DNA from: CAWKAO01 sp963847665
GTDB taxonomy: Bacteria; Actinomycetota; Humimicrobiia; Humimicrobiales; Humimicrobiaceae
Reading direction: 5' to 3'
DNA: 64,000 bases
Assembly (NCBI GenBank): GCA_963847665.1
Contig: CAWKAO010000003.1
Location: 186,001 to 250,000, forward strand
Below, in pieces: positions 55,661-64,000 of the stretch. The notes under the pieces were generated by a model. The model saw nothing but the letters and a program-made list of their open reading frames with translations. It made no database searches and was not told where the DNA came from. The position numbers and the translations under genes are program-made. Each line of letters begins with the position of its first letter. Positions within the stretch are counted from its first letter, which is position 1.

Positions 55661-56532
55661 ATCCGGCTTTCTGCCCGCCTTGTCGAATGGCACCCAAAAA
55701 AAACTGCAAACGGCAGGCTTGCTATATGGCATGGCGCATACTCTATATTACATGCGAGCGCAGTTGTCCTTCCTCCTGCACCCTGTGGACCGATACCTGT
55801 ATTATTTACAGCATCAAGTATACTGGCTTCCAGATCAGCATAAGAACTGCTGCTGTTCCTAATTCCAAGGTTCCTGAAAACCGCCTTTTTTGCAAGACCG
55901 GTCACCTCAGAAGCAGTTGCACCGATGCCGATCCCTATGATCACCGGAGGGCATGCTCTTGTGACATTGTCTTTGACAAGTGCCAGCACTCTTTTGATTA
56001 TTTCTTCCCTGCCTGTTGAAGGGTTCAACATAAACATCCAGGAACAATTATCAGTCCCTCCTCCTTTCAAAAAGACTTTGATATTGAGTCCGCTGCAGGA
56101 TGAAAAATAATAATCTATAATTGCCGGAGTATTTGTACCGGTGTTTTTTCTTTCAAACAACGGGTCGCCGACTATTGATTTTCTTAAATAGAGGCTTTTG
56201 TATGCTTCTGCAACAGTATTGTTTATCTCTGTATCAATAAAACTTTTGTCCTCTATCATCTCATCTGAAGAATCAGATATGATACATACATCCTTTCCGA
56301 TCTCAAATTCGATATATACCGAACCGCAATCCTGGCATAGCGGCAGCTTCTGCTGCTTTGCGATCTCTGAATTCTTCAGTATCATTTCAAGCATGCTTAA
56401 AGCCGCCTGGCCTGTTTCAAGCTTTATTGCTTTTTTCAAAGCATCGACTATATCTTCAGGAAGATAAAAATTAGCTTTTATCAGCAGGTTCTTTACTGTC
56501 TTTTTTATTTGTGAAATTTTTATATTTTTCAT
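55657..56532 (-). CDS. class I fumarate hydratase, N-terminal (alpha) subunit
   Basis: A 291-residue alpha subunit carrying the [4Fe-4S] cluster of class I fumarase. Cysteine motifs are PLCQDCGSVYIEFEIG, SWMFMLNPSTGREE preceded by GGGTDNCS, and TRACPPVIIGIGIGATASEV. The end (GIGPQGAGGRTTALACNIEYAPCHIASLPFAV) is typical. It overlaps the topA 3' end by 62 bases, and its own stop overlaps the beta-subunit stop from the opposite strand. Together with the beta gene it makes a complete enzyme. Confidence 0.93.
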   Translation of the reverse strand: MKNIKISQIKKTVKNLLIKANFYLPEDIVDALKKAIKLETGQAALSMLEMILKNSEIAKQQKLPLCQDCGSVYIEFEIGKDVCIISDSSDEMIEDKSFIDTEINNTVAEAYKSLYLRKSIVGDPLFERKNTGTNTPAIIDYYFSSCSGLNIKVFLKGGGTDNCSWMFMLNPSTGREEIIKRVLALVKDNVTRACPPVIIGIGIGATASEVTGLAKKAVFRNLGIRNSSSSYADLEASILDAVNNTGIGPQGAGGRTTALACNIEYAPCHIASLPFAVFFGCHSTRRAESRI

Positions 56533-58549
56533 CTTTTCCAGGACATTCGCTGTTGATGCAAAGATCCCATGGTTTTCTGCCTTTGGTTATTATCCTTACA
56601 ACTGGAAACTGGCAATGTTTGCATGTTTCCTTATTTGTGATTAAAAGTCCCTTCTGGGGCAGTGAAAAGGTCCTTGTGCACTTAGGATATGCGTTGCAGC
56701 CTATGAATCTTTTCTTTGTCTTCCTGGAGGTCCTTATAATAAGATCTCCATCACAATCTGATTCAACACATTTTCCAACAACCAGGTCTTCTTTCACTGC
56801 CTTTTTTATTTCCTGGGATATCTCTTTCCTGTTTTTTTGAAGGCTGGAAAGGACTTCTTTAAGCATTTTTTTTGATTTATCCACGACTTCTTCTTTTGTC
56901 TCTTCACCATTTGCTATTCCATCCATATCAAGTTCGAGTTCGGAAGTCATATCGGGGGTCGATATTCTTTCTGCATGTTTTTTTAGTACACTGACTACTG
57001 CAACTGCCTTTTCAGAAGGTATAAGTGGATTACCTTTGGCATAACCCCTGACTATTAGGTTCTGTATAATTGTATGCCTGGTAGCTTTTGTGCCCAGGCC
57101 CAGTTCTTCCATTTTTTCCACAAGCTTTCCCTGAGTATATCTTGAAGGCGGTTTGGTCTCCTTATCAAGGATCTCTTTTCCAGCGACCTTTAGGTCCTGT
57201 CCCTTTTCAAGATGAGGAATATAGACATCTTCATGCTTGTAATAAGGATAATGTGCCGTCCAGTTTGCTTTTAAGACATTCGAACCATTGGCCACAAAAT
57301 CTTCTCCGCCTATATCAATATTTGCTGTTATGCTTTTCATTTCAGCAGCAGGAAGAAGAGTCGCTAAAAATCTTCTGGAGACAAGTTCATATAATTTCCA
57401 CTCTTCAGGACTGAGCCTGTCCCTGCTGGCTGCTGATACAGGATAAATAGGTGGATGGTCCGTGGACCTTTTCTTCCCCCTGGATGGACTGATCTTCTGC
57501 TGTGCAAGTACTTCCCTGCAGGCATCTTTAAAATCCATTACACTTGAAAGCAGACTTGTTATGTCCCTGAGGTTTATTGAACCGGGATAGACGGTATTAT
57601 CTGTCCTTGGATAACTGATAAATCCATTCATATAAAGATTTTCAGCAATATTGATCGTCTTTGAAGCAGTAAAACCGAAAGCATTTGCTGCTACAATAAG
57701 GCCTGTTGTATTGAAAGGTGCAGGAGGGGCTATCTTCCTTATGCTTTCTTTGACAGCTGTTACAGTACCAGTCTCCCCGATTGCTTTAAAGGAATTTTGG
57801 GCTTCATCTTTTTTTAAAAACCGTTTTTTCTTATGAGTAGCTTCAAATTCTTCGCCGCTTTCAGTCCTTAGCCTTACGTTTACGACCCAGTAAGGAACAG
57901 GCGCAAAGCTCTGGATCTCCTGTTCGCGGTCCACTATCAGGGCAAGTGTCGGAGACTGGACCCTTCCGACTGAAAGGAATTTTTCTTTCACCTGATACGA
58001 AGTAAGTGAGATAAACCTTGTCAGCGCGGCACCCCATACAAGATCGATATCCTGCCTTGCTCTTCCTGCAAATGCAAGATTATAATCCATCTTATCAAGC
58101 TTTGAAAAAGCATTATTTATATCAGTTTCTGTAATGGCGGAAAACCTTGCCCTTTTTACACTTGTGGTCTTATTCTGCTCATTGATGACGTTCCAGGCAT
58201 CAAATCCTATAAGTTCTCCCTCCCTGTCAAAGTCTGTGGCGATTATCACTTCATCAGTTGTATCAGCTATTTTTTTTAATGCCTGTACGATCTTTTTCTG
58301 TATCGGGATTTTTTCTATCTCCGCCTCTATTAACTCCGAAGGGTCTACCTTGAACCAGTTTGCATATTCTTTCGGAAAATCGACTTTTAATATATGACCC
58401 TTTAAACCGATGACTGTATAGTCCTTTCCACTGGCTTTTAGTAGCCACACAGGAACCCCGTAGACCTTTTCCTCTCTCACGCCATTTCCTGAAAGAATTT
58501 TTGCTATCCTGGCTGCAGCTATCTCTTTTTCACTTATTACTAACCTCAA
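56471..58549 (-). CDS. topA: DNA topoisomerase I, archaeal-like type IA
   Basis: A type IA topoisomerase of about 692 residues that relaxes negative supercoils. The TOPRIM domain has ISEKEIAAARIA and IATDFDREGE, and the active-site Tyr is in GFISYPRTDNTVYP. Zinc-binding C-terminal segments (CVESDCDGDLI...CNAYPKC and CKHCQFPVVRI...CINSECPG) follow. The N-terminus and the spacing resemble archaeal TopA more than the standard bacterial form. I chose TTG at 58549, five bases after GGAGG, over TTG at 58567 because the shorter protein starts right at RLVISEKE. Confidence 0.93.
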   Translation of the reverse strand: MRLVISEKEIAAARIAKILSGNGVREEKVYGVPVWLLKASGKDYTVIGLKGHILKVDFPKEYANWFKVDPSELIEAEIEKIPIQKKIVQALKKIADTTDEVIIATDFDREGELIGFDAWNVINEQNKTTSVKRARFSAITETDINNAFSKLDKMDYNLAFAGRARQDIDLVWGAALTRFISLTSYQVKEKFLSVGRVQSPTLALIVDREQEIQSFAPVPYWVVNVRLRTESGEEFEATHKKKRFLKKDEAQNSFKAIGETGTVTAVKESIRKIAPPAPFNTTGLIVAANAFGFTASKTINIAENLYMNGFISYPRTDNTVYPGSINLRDITSLLSSVMDFKDACREVLAQQKISPSRGKKRSTDHPPIYPVSAASRDRLSPEEWKLYELVSRRFLATLLPAAEMKSITANIDIGGEDFVANGSNVLKANWTAHYPYYKHEDVYIPHLEKGQDLKVAGKEILDKETKPPSRYTQGKLVEKMEELGLGTKATRHTIIQNLIVRGYAKGNPLIPSEKAVAVVSVLKKHAERISTPDMTSELELDMDGIANGEETKEEVVDKSKKMLKEVLSSLQKNRKEISQEIKKAVKEDLVVGKCVESDCDGDLIIRTSRKTKKRFIGCNAYPKCTRTFSLPQKGLLITNKETCKHCQFPVVRIITKGRKPWDLCINSECPGKDEKYKNFTNKKDSKEPADKS

Positions 58550-58633
58550 ATATCCCTCCGGATTCAAGTTGTTTTATTTATCAGATTTTTTTTATATAAT
58601 TTAAACTCAATTTCAAAATTATTCAATTCTTTT

Positions 58634-59548
58634 ATGAACAGTAATTTGAACCTGATAGAAAGTATTATAAAACTTAAATCTGAAAAAGATGCAGTTATCC
58701 TCGCCCACAACTACCAGATCGGAGCCGTGCAGGATATTGCAGATTTTGTCGGTGACTCCCTTCAGCTTAGTATAGAAGCTGCCAGTACAAAAAGCAAAAT
58801 AATAGTTTTCTGCGGTGTTCATTTTATGGCAGAAACTGCAAAAATAATCTCTCCAGATAAAAAAGTACTGATACCTGATAAGAGTGCTGGCTGCCCGATG
58901 GCAGATATGATAACAGAAGAGCAGCTGAGAGAACTCAAGGAGCAGAATCCCGGAGCTGTGGTAGTATGTTATGTTAATTCTTCTGCAAGGGTAAAGGCCC
59001 TAAGCGATATCTGCTGCACCTCCTCGAATGCTATAAATGTAGTAAATTCTATTCCTGAAGATAAAAAAATAATATTTATACCAGATAAATATCTTGGAAG
59101 CTTTGTCATAAGCAGGACTGGAAGAGAGATGCTCTTATGGAACGGTTACTGCCCGACTCATGTAAGGATAAACGTAAAGACAATTATAGGATTAAAAAAA
59201 GAACACCTTGATGCAGTAGTCCTGGTCCATCCGGAGTGTACACCTGATGTCGTTGAGATTGCCGACGAAGTATTAAGCACAGGACAGATGCTCAAGTTTG
59301 CCAGGGAATCCGAAAAAAAGGAATTTATTATTGCTACGGAGATCGGGTTGCTCCACAGGCTCCAGAAAGAAAATCCGGATAAAATATTTTATCCTGCTTT
59401 AAACCAGGCTATCTGCCCTAATATGAAATTAATAAATGTAGAAAAGATCATGTGGTCACTTGAAGAAGAAATATATGAAATAGACCTTCCCGAAGAAGTA
59501 ATGGATAAGGCCAGATCCTCGATCGAGAAAATGTTACAGATAAAATAA
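58634..59548 (+). CDS. nadA: quinolinate synthase A
   Basis: NadA condenses iminoaspartate with DHAP to quinolinate using a [4Fe-4S] cluster. The 304 residues include AHNYQIGAVQDIADFVGDSL, the first cysteine in VFCGVHFMAETA, a second in CPTHVRI, and one in HPECTPDVVEIAD, plus the C-terminal NQAICPNMKLI. First gene of nadABC; divergent from topA. No Shine-Dalgarno is seen before the ATG, which follows T-rich sequence. Confidence 0.97.
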   Translation: MNSNLNLIESIIKLKSEKDAVILAHNYQIGAVQDIADFVGDSLQLSIEAASTKSKIIVFCGVHFMAETAKIISPDKKVLIPDKSAGCPMADMITEEQLRELKEQNPGAVVVCYVNSSARVKALSDICCTSSNAINVVNSIPEDKKIIFIPDKYLGSFVISRTGREMLLWNGYCPTHVRINVKTIIGLKKEHLDAVVLVHPECTPDVVEIADEVLSTGQMLKFARESEKKEFIIATEIGLLHRLQKENPDKIFYPALNQAICPNMKLINVEKIMWSLEEEIYEIDLPEEVMDKARSSIEKMLQIK

Positions 59549-59633
59549 GTCGTTACTATAAAAACCGGCAGTTTTAAAATAGTAATATTAAAAATATCAA
59601 TTGATAATATCAGGAACAGGTATTTTATAAAAA

Positions 59634-61298
59634 ATGGAAATATTCCCAAGATATTTAGTTGATCCCTCAAAGATAAATAGAATATCTGAATATTGTGATT
59701 GTATCATAATAGGTAGCGGTATTGCCGGCCTCTCCACAGCGATAAGGATCTCCGGGACCACAAAAGTAAAAGTCATGACAAAAAGCAGGCTTTCAGAATC
59801 TACGACCTGGTACGCCCAGGGAGGCATAGCTGCCGCGATCAAAAGACCCGACCTTTGGCAGGTCCATTATGAAGACACCATCAAGGCCGGACAGGGATTG
59901 AGCGATAGTGATGCTGTCAAAAAACTGGTTAAGAATGCTTCCAAAATGATCGAGGATCTTTTGGAGATCGGCATCAACTTTGATATTTCTGGCGGAGAGA
60001 TAAGCCTGACCCTTGAAGGGGGCCACAGTTTTCCAAGGGTCCTGCACGCTGGAGGGGATGCAACCGGGGAAGAGATCGAGAATAAGCTTGTAAAATTCTC
60101 AAAAAATCAGAAAGGTATAGATATCCATTCAGAATATCTTGCTATAGACATCCTGACTTATAAAGACAGGGTACTTGGAGTCATAGCAATGGACCAGGAA
60201 AAGGGCAGGCTCGAGATCCATCCTACAGATAATGTGATTATTGCTTGCGGAGGAATCGGCCAGCTCTATTCATTGACGACCAATCCTGTGATCTCTACAG
60301 GAGATGGTGTCGGGATGGCATACCGTGCAGGGGCATCAATAAAGGATATCGAGTTTATACAGTTTCACCCCACAGTTTTCCGAACCGGGGATAATAAACT
60401 GTATCTGATAACAGAGGCTCTTAGAGGAGAAGGTGCATACCTGAGAGATAGCAAAGGCAAGAGATTTATGGTCGGGAAGCACCCGCAGATGGAATTGGCA
60501 CCGAGGGATATTGTGGTAAAAGAGATGGTAAAAATAATGAGTGAGCAGGATATTAATTTTGTTTTCCTGGATGCTACACACATGCCAAAAAATCTTTTAA
60601 AGGTAAGATTCCCGAACATTATAGCCAAATTAAAAGAGAACGGGCTGGACCTGAGCAGGGACCTTATAAAAGTCTTTCCTGCGGCGCATTATTTAAACGG
60701 AGGGATAAAAACGGACCTTGATGGTTATACTGACATAAAAGGCTTATTTGCATGCGGTGAGACTTCAGCAACCGGTGCACATGGAGCCAATCGTCTTGCC
60801 AGTAATTCTTTAATAGAAGGACTGGTTTTCGGTTTTGAGATATCCAGGGAAGTCCTAAAAAGGATCAAAAAAAGCAATGATAACAGGATAGATAAAAATG
60901 CTGGAACACTAAAAAGAGCAATAAAAAATATTAAGATTAAAAACACCGGCAGCAACAAGCCGATGTCTTCCGGGCAGCTCGAAAAAATGATATCAGATTT
61001 CAGGAAGATGATGACTAATAATGTCGGTATATTGCGCGATGAAAAAAGTTTGGAATATGCGAAAAAATATATTCTTCAGGTGTTCGGGAACCAGGCTCTT
61101 ACTGATGATGGAGGACCTGCAGCCATTGAGCTTTTAAATATGCTCATTGTCGGTTACCTTATAACAAAATCTGCATCGATAAGGAAAGAAAGCAGGGGGA
61201 CCCACCAGAGAAATGATTTTCCTGAAACTGATGATAAAAACTGGAAAAAACATATAATCCTAAAGAATGAAGACATTTTTTTTGAGCCTGTGACCTGA
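59634..61298 (+). CDS. nadB: L-aspartate oxidase
   Basis: An FAD enzyme that oxidises aspartate to iminoaspartate for NadA. The 554 residues show the dinucleotide motif CIIIGSGIAGLSTAIRIS, TTWYAQGGIAAAI, GGHSFPRVLHAGGDATG and the substrate region FHPTVF...LITEALRGEGAYL, with AAHYLNGGIKTD and GANRLASNSLIEGL. The C-terminal helical domain is present. It is about 86 bases after nadA and 46 before nadC. Confidence 0.97.
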   Translation: MEIFPRYLVDPSKINRISEYCDCIIIGSGIAGLSTAIRISGTTKVKVMTKSRLSESTTWYAQGGIAAAIKRPDLWQVHYEDTIKAGQGLSDSDAVKKLVKNASKMIEDLLEIGINFDISGGEISLTLEGGHSFPRVLHAGGDATGEEIENKLVKFSKNQKGIDIHSEYLAIDILTYKDRVLGVIAMDQEKGRLEIHPTDNVIIACGGIGQLYSLTTNPVISTGDGVGMAYRAGASIKDIEFIQFHPTVFRTGDNKLYLITEALRGEGAYLRDSKGKRFMVGKHPQMELAPRDIVVKEMVKIMSEQDINFVFLDATHMPKNLLKVRFPNIIAKLKENGLDLSRDLIKVFPAAHYLNGGIKTDLDGYTDIKGLFACGETSATGAHGANRLASNSLIEGLVFGFEISREVLKRIKKSNDNRIDKNAGTLKRAIKNIKIKNTGSNKPMSSGQLEKMISDFRKMMTNNVGILRDEKSLEYAKKYILQVFGNQALTDDGGPAAIELLNMLIVGYLITKSASIRKESRGTHQRNDFPETDDKNWKKHIILKNEDIFFEPVT

Positions 61299-61344
61299 CA
61301 GGCCAGAGAAAAATTATAAGGAAAATAATAAAAAGGAATTAAAG

Positions 61345-62211
61345 ATGCTTACTGATAAACTTGAAAGATTTGAAATATTGGACCTCATTAAAATAGCCCT
61401 GAATGAAGATATGGGTGGTTACGGGGACATAACCTCCAAATTTCTTATTTCTCCTGAAAGCAGATCTTGTGCATATATTGTCTGTAAAGAAGAGGGCGAT
61501 ACAGTGCTGTGCGGCCAGGATGTCGCAGCGTATATATTTGAAGAGATAAGTCCTGAGATAAGATTTAAAAAGATGAAGCAGGATTGCGAGATATTAAACA
61601 AAATGGATATTATCTCAGAAATAGAAGGGTCAACACAGAAGATACTTGCTGCCGAACGGACATGCCTTAACTTTCTGCAGCATATGAGCGGGGTAGCAAC
61701 TCTTACCAGAAAATTTGTACAGATTGCATCAAAGTATGATGTAAAGATAGTCGACACAAGAAAAACAAAACCCTTGCTCAGAAAAATAGAAAAATATGCA
61801 GTTTTCTGCGGGGGAGGTTTTAACCACAGATTTGGATTATTTGATGGAGTCCTCATTAAAGATAATCATATAACTGCAGCAGGCGGTGTCAGGAATGCAA
61901 TAAGCCAGATCAGAAGTAAGATCCCGCATCAATTAAAAATTGAGGTGGAAATAAAAGATTTTACCGAACTTGAAGAAGCACTGGAAGAAAAAGCGGACAT
62001 TATCATGCTTGATAATATGTCAAGCAAGGATGTAAAACAGGCCTCGGAATTAATAAGGCAACGACTGGGCAGGAAATGCATTATAGAAGTATCAGGTGGA
62101 ATTACGCTGAAAAACATTGAAGAGATGTGTGAAACAGGGATAGATATTATATCAATTGGTTATCTTACGCATTCTGCATCTGCAGTGGACTTCTCCCTGG
62201 AGTTTAAATAA
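61345..62211 (+). CDS. nadC: nicotinate-nucleotide pyrophosphorylase (carboxylating)
   Basis: It converts quinolinate and PRPP to nicotinate mononucleotide. The 288 residues include LNEDMGGYGDITSKF, the catalytic basic residues in CLNFLQHMSGVATLTRKFV, VDTRKTKPLLRKIEKYAVFCGGGFNHRFGLFDGVLIKDNH and the end SGGITLKNIEEMCETGIDIISIGYLTHSA. AAAAGGAA lies six bases before the ATG. It completes the de novo NAD run nadA-nadB-nadC and is convergent with the patatin gene. Confidence 0.97.
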   Translation: MLTDKLERFEILDLIKIALNEDMGGYGDITSKFLISPESRSCAYIVCKEEGDTVLCGQDVAAYIFEEISPEIRFKKMKQDCEILNKMDIISEIEGSTQKILAAERTCLNFLQHMSGVATLTRKFVQIASKYDVKIVDTRKTKPLLRKIEKYAVFCGGGFNHRFGLFDGVLIKDNHITAAGGVRNAISQIRSKIPHQLKIEVEIKDFTELEEALEEKADIIMLDNMSSKDVKQASELIRQRLGRKCIIEVSGGITLKNIEEMCETGIDIISIGYLTHSASAVDFSLEFK

Positions 62212-62214
62212 CCA

Positions 62215-63069
62215 TTACACGATCCGTAATCTTCTTTTTATCTCCGGCGTCTTTTCAATAGCAGCCCTCCTCCCGCAGTCTATTATTTCCATGCCTTTTG
62301 CAAAATCAAAAAAACCATAATCTCCGATCTTTGGCTCGATCACGATATCAGCTTTTTCAGTATAGCTTTTTACCATCTGGGCATGCATGAGATTGAAGCT
62401 TTTGTCGATTATTGCTTGAATCGACATCTTTCTTATTTCCCTGTTTTTAACATGGTTTTTTGTAAAGGTATGTTTAGATCTATTATCTTGTTTATCCGTG
62501 ACTGCTTTATCGCTTTCAAAGACAATTGAGGATGCGATAATGAAGTTACTATGCAGAACAGACATGGCTTCGGTAGGAAGAGGCTCCATGATGCCACCGT
62601 CTACAAGAAGCTTATCACCCTTATAAACTGGTGGGATGATACCCGGGACTGCTATTGAAGCCCTGACGGCCTCCCTCAGACTTCCCTTATTAATTATGAC
62701 TTTTTCCCCTTTTATAAGATCGACAGCAACACAACAGAATTCTCTTTTGCAGTCGTCAAATGTCTTATCCTGGAGGAATTTCTTCAGGATCTCATCCACT
62801 TTATTCATATTCATAATGCCATTACGGGAAAGTGCAAACATTGAGAAGAGTAAAAAACTCTTCCAGTCATTGCTTTTAATAAATCTTTCCATTTCCTTCA
62901 GATCTGTACCAAGACTGTATACTGCTCCGACTATCGCTCCCATACTGCAACCACTTACGGACCTTATCTCCACTCCAAGATCTTCAAGGACCTGCAGGAC
63001 ACCGATATGGGACAGCCCCCTGGCGGCACCACCGCTTAAAGCTATGCCTATTTTTTTTCTGACAAACAT
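62215..63069 (-). CDS. patatin-like phospholipase/esterase (RssA/NTE-like)
   Basis: A 284-residue serine hydrolase with the oxyanion region GIALSGGAARGLSHIGVL, the nucleophile S42 in GCSMG and the dyad aspartate D157 in LLVDGGIMEPLP. Patatin-like proteins cleave acyl chains of lipids; this short, soluble bacterial form has no signal peptide. It is convergent with nadC (3 bases apart). There is no clear RBS at the ATG. Substrate unknown. Confidence 0.92.
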   Translation of the reverse strand: MFVRKKIGIALSGGAARGLSHIGVLQVLEDLGVEIRSVSGCSMGAIVGAVYSLGTDLKEMERFIKSNDWKSFLLFSMFALSRNGIMNMNKVDEILKKFLQDKTFDDCKREFCCVAVDLIKGEKVIINKGSLREAVRASIAVPGIIPPVYKGDKLLVDGGIMEPLPTEAMSVLHSNFIIASSIVFESDKAVTDKQDNRSKHTFTKNHVKNREIRKMSIQAIIDKSFNLMHAQMVKSYTEKADIVIEPKIGDYGFFDFAKGMEIIDCGRRAAIEKTPEIKRRLRIV

Positions 63070-63302
63070 AAGAGTAATTATATATTAAGATCTTGAAGAA
63101 GTTAAAAAATCTTTATCTGATCAAAGTAATCCTGTTTTTACAAAGTTTGGAAAACTGAGATTATGTTTACTAATGAAACCCAATAAAGTAAAATCTTTTT
63201 AACCATATCCATTCTTAAAAAAAGAAAACAAGTTTTTTAAACTCAATATCATTGTCCAGGACAGACTTTAGATCGCATGTTAAAAAGACGGAGATCAAAA
63301 AA
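63070..63302. other. intergenic region upstream of the TPR lipoprotein
   Basis: About 230 AT-rich bases between divergent genes. Only a GGAG at 63290-63293, the RBS of the next gene, is recognised. No tRNA, hairpin terminator or repeat-family copy is seen. Confidence 0.4.
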
Positions 63303-64000
63303 TTGAATACCGGGAAAAAGGAAATATCAAGGATCATTGTATCTTTTATGGTGATTTTAATTTTGGCCTGCAGTTCGGCTTTATCTTTTGCAGGCTGTAA
63401 TACCATTAGACAGTCCATGCTTGAAAAAGTCAAAAACCAGGAAAGCTCTTCAGACAGCCTGACGGACCTTACAGATGGTACAGAAGGCCCTGATGCAGAT
63501 ATAAAAAAGGAAAGTGGGACATCCACTTCCGCTTCTGGGACAACGCAGGTTGACTCAGAGACTGCAGAGGTGGATTCTCCTGCTGCCACAGATGAAAGCT
63601 CACAGACAGTTCCAGGTGAAACAGGTGAAGAAGATATTGACATGCAGAGAGAAAACTTCAAAAAGGGTGTCGGTTATTTTGAAGAAAAAAATTACATCAT
63701 AGCAGAATATTATTTCAACAAGATAAAGGATTCCTATAATATTCTTTCTGACCATATCCTCTATTATCTTGCCAAAAGCCTACTGATGCAGGAAAAACAT
63801 GAGCATTCACAACAGGTATATGAGGAACTTATTACAGTATATCCTGATTCTATTTTCAATGAAAAGGCCAACATCGAATATGCAGATCTTTTCTTTATAC
63901 AGGATGACTATGAAAAAGCCCGGGCCTGTTATGAAAAATTCAATAAAAGTTTTGATGATTCTGATCTTATTACCTATAGTATTTTCCAGCTTGCTGTTTG
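63303..64000 (+). CDS. TPR-repeat lipoprotein, possible lytic transglycosylase N-terminus, cut by window edge
   Basis: An open frame to the right edge. From TTG at 63303 (GGAG nine bases upstream) it reads a Lys-rich start, a hydrophobic signal (SRIIVSFMVILILACSSALS) and a lipobox ending FAGC. A Ser/Thr/Asp/Glu-rich linker of about 75 residues follows, then TPR-like helices (NFKKGVGYFEEKNYIIAEYYF, YPDSIFNEKANIEYADLFF, YEKARACYEKF). The linker-plus-TPR build is common in Slt-type lytic transglycosylases and in BamD/YbgF-like proteins. The catalytic part would lie beyond the window, so the function is open. Confidence 0.75.
   Translation, partial: MNTGKKEISRIIVSFMVILILACSSALSFAGCNTIRQSMLEKVKNQESSSDSLTDLTDGTEGPDADIKKESGTSTSASGTTQVDSETAEVDSPAATDESSQTVPGETGEEDIDMQRENFKKGVGYFEEKNYIIAEYYFNKIKDSYNILSDHILYYLAKSLLMQEKHEHSQQVYEELITVYPDSIFNEKANIEYADLFFIQDDYEKARACYEKFNKSFDDSDLITYSIFQLAV

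Overview
The window is AT-rich bacterial DNA, most likely from a low-GC, uncultured lineage of Actinobacteriota. The main argument is gene order. argS, lysA, hom, thrC, a homoserine-kinase-like gene, rho, rpmE, prfA and prmC all lie on the minus strand in the order known from actinobacteria such as Mycobacterium. Here an AT-rich accessory block of about 24 kb separates the homoserine-kinase-like gene from rho. The other housekeeping genes (tmk, holB, a RicT/PSP1 gene, nadABC, topA, glyA, tsaC) are ordinary bacterial ones, except that topA is archaeal-like. Assignment below phylum is not possible from this window.

Layout. (1) 1-9.9 kb: glycogen and sugar metabolism. galT, a response regulator, a histidine kinase and glgA lie on the minus strand; glgB, a GH57/DUF3536 glycosidase and glgC lie on the plus strand. 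(2) 9.9-13.6 kb: dCMP deaminase, a small membrane protein, tsaC, a low-molecular-weight phosphatase-like protein and glyA. (3) 13.6-20 kb, minus strand: rho, rpmE, a YqhQ-like gene, prfA, prmC and an ArsB/NhaD-type transporter. (4) 20.3-29.5 kb: accessory genes (TspO, hypotheticals, an NTF2/SDR/CrtI-like group, a membrane diguanylate cyclase, PadR, an NFU protein, an RpiB-like isomerase). (5) 29.5-41.9 kb: small genes or gene pairs in mixed orientation, separated by about eleven copies of a same-orientation repeat that resembles the 3' end of a tRNA gene. The cargo includes a methyltransferase, an SDR, a CopB-type copper ATPase with two membrane partners, an epimerase, a zinc-finger regulator, a GNAT enzyme, a MinD-like ATPase and a decayed TadG-like locus. 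(6) 42.0-43.9 kb: trpB2 behind a T-box leader with a UGG (Trp) specifier. (7) 44.0-54.2 kb, minus strand: tmk, holB, the RicT-like gene, tRNA-Thr(CGU), argS, lysA, hom, thrC and a phosphoglycerate-mutase-like candidate homoserine kinase. (8) 54.3-64 kb: a lipoprotein, the two class I fumarase subunits encoded tail to tail, topA, nadABC, a patatin and the start of a TPR lipoprotein.

Several conserved genes (galT, the histidine kinase, glgA, hom, lysA and especially argS) are broken by apparent single-base indels, while their neighbours are intact. I describe each as one gene and mark the break. This pattern fits consensus errors better than widespread gene decay. The TadG-like gene is different: it carries two in-frame stops plus a frameshift and looks genuinely decayed.

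The most unusual item is the repeat-separated module array. It looks like repeated insertion of small cargo units at a tRNA-like attachment site, but no integrase lies in the window, so the mechanism is inference. Also notable are a probable AUU start for prmC, the tail-to-tail fumarase subunits with overlapping stops, a tRNA gene overlapping a coding stop, the tryptophan T-box, and an attenuator-like leader in front of the TadG remnant.
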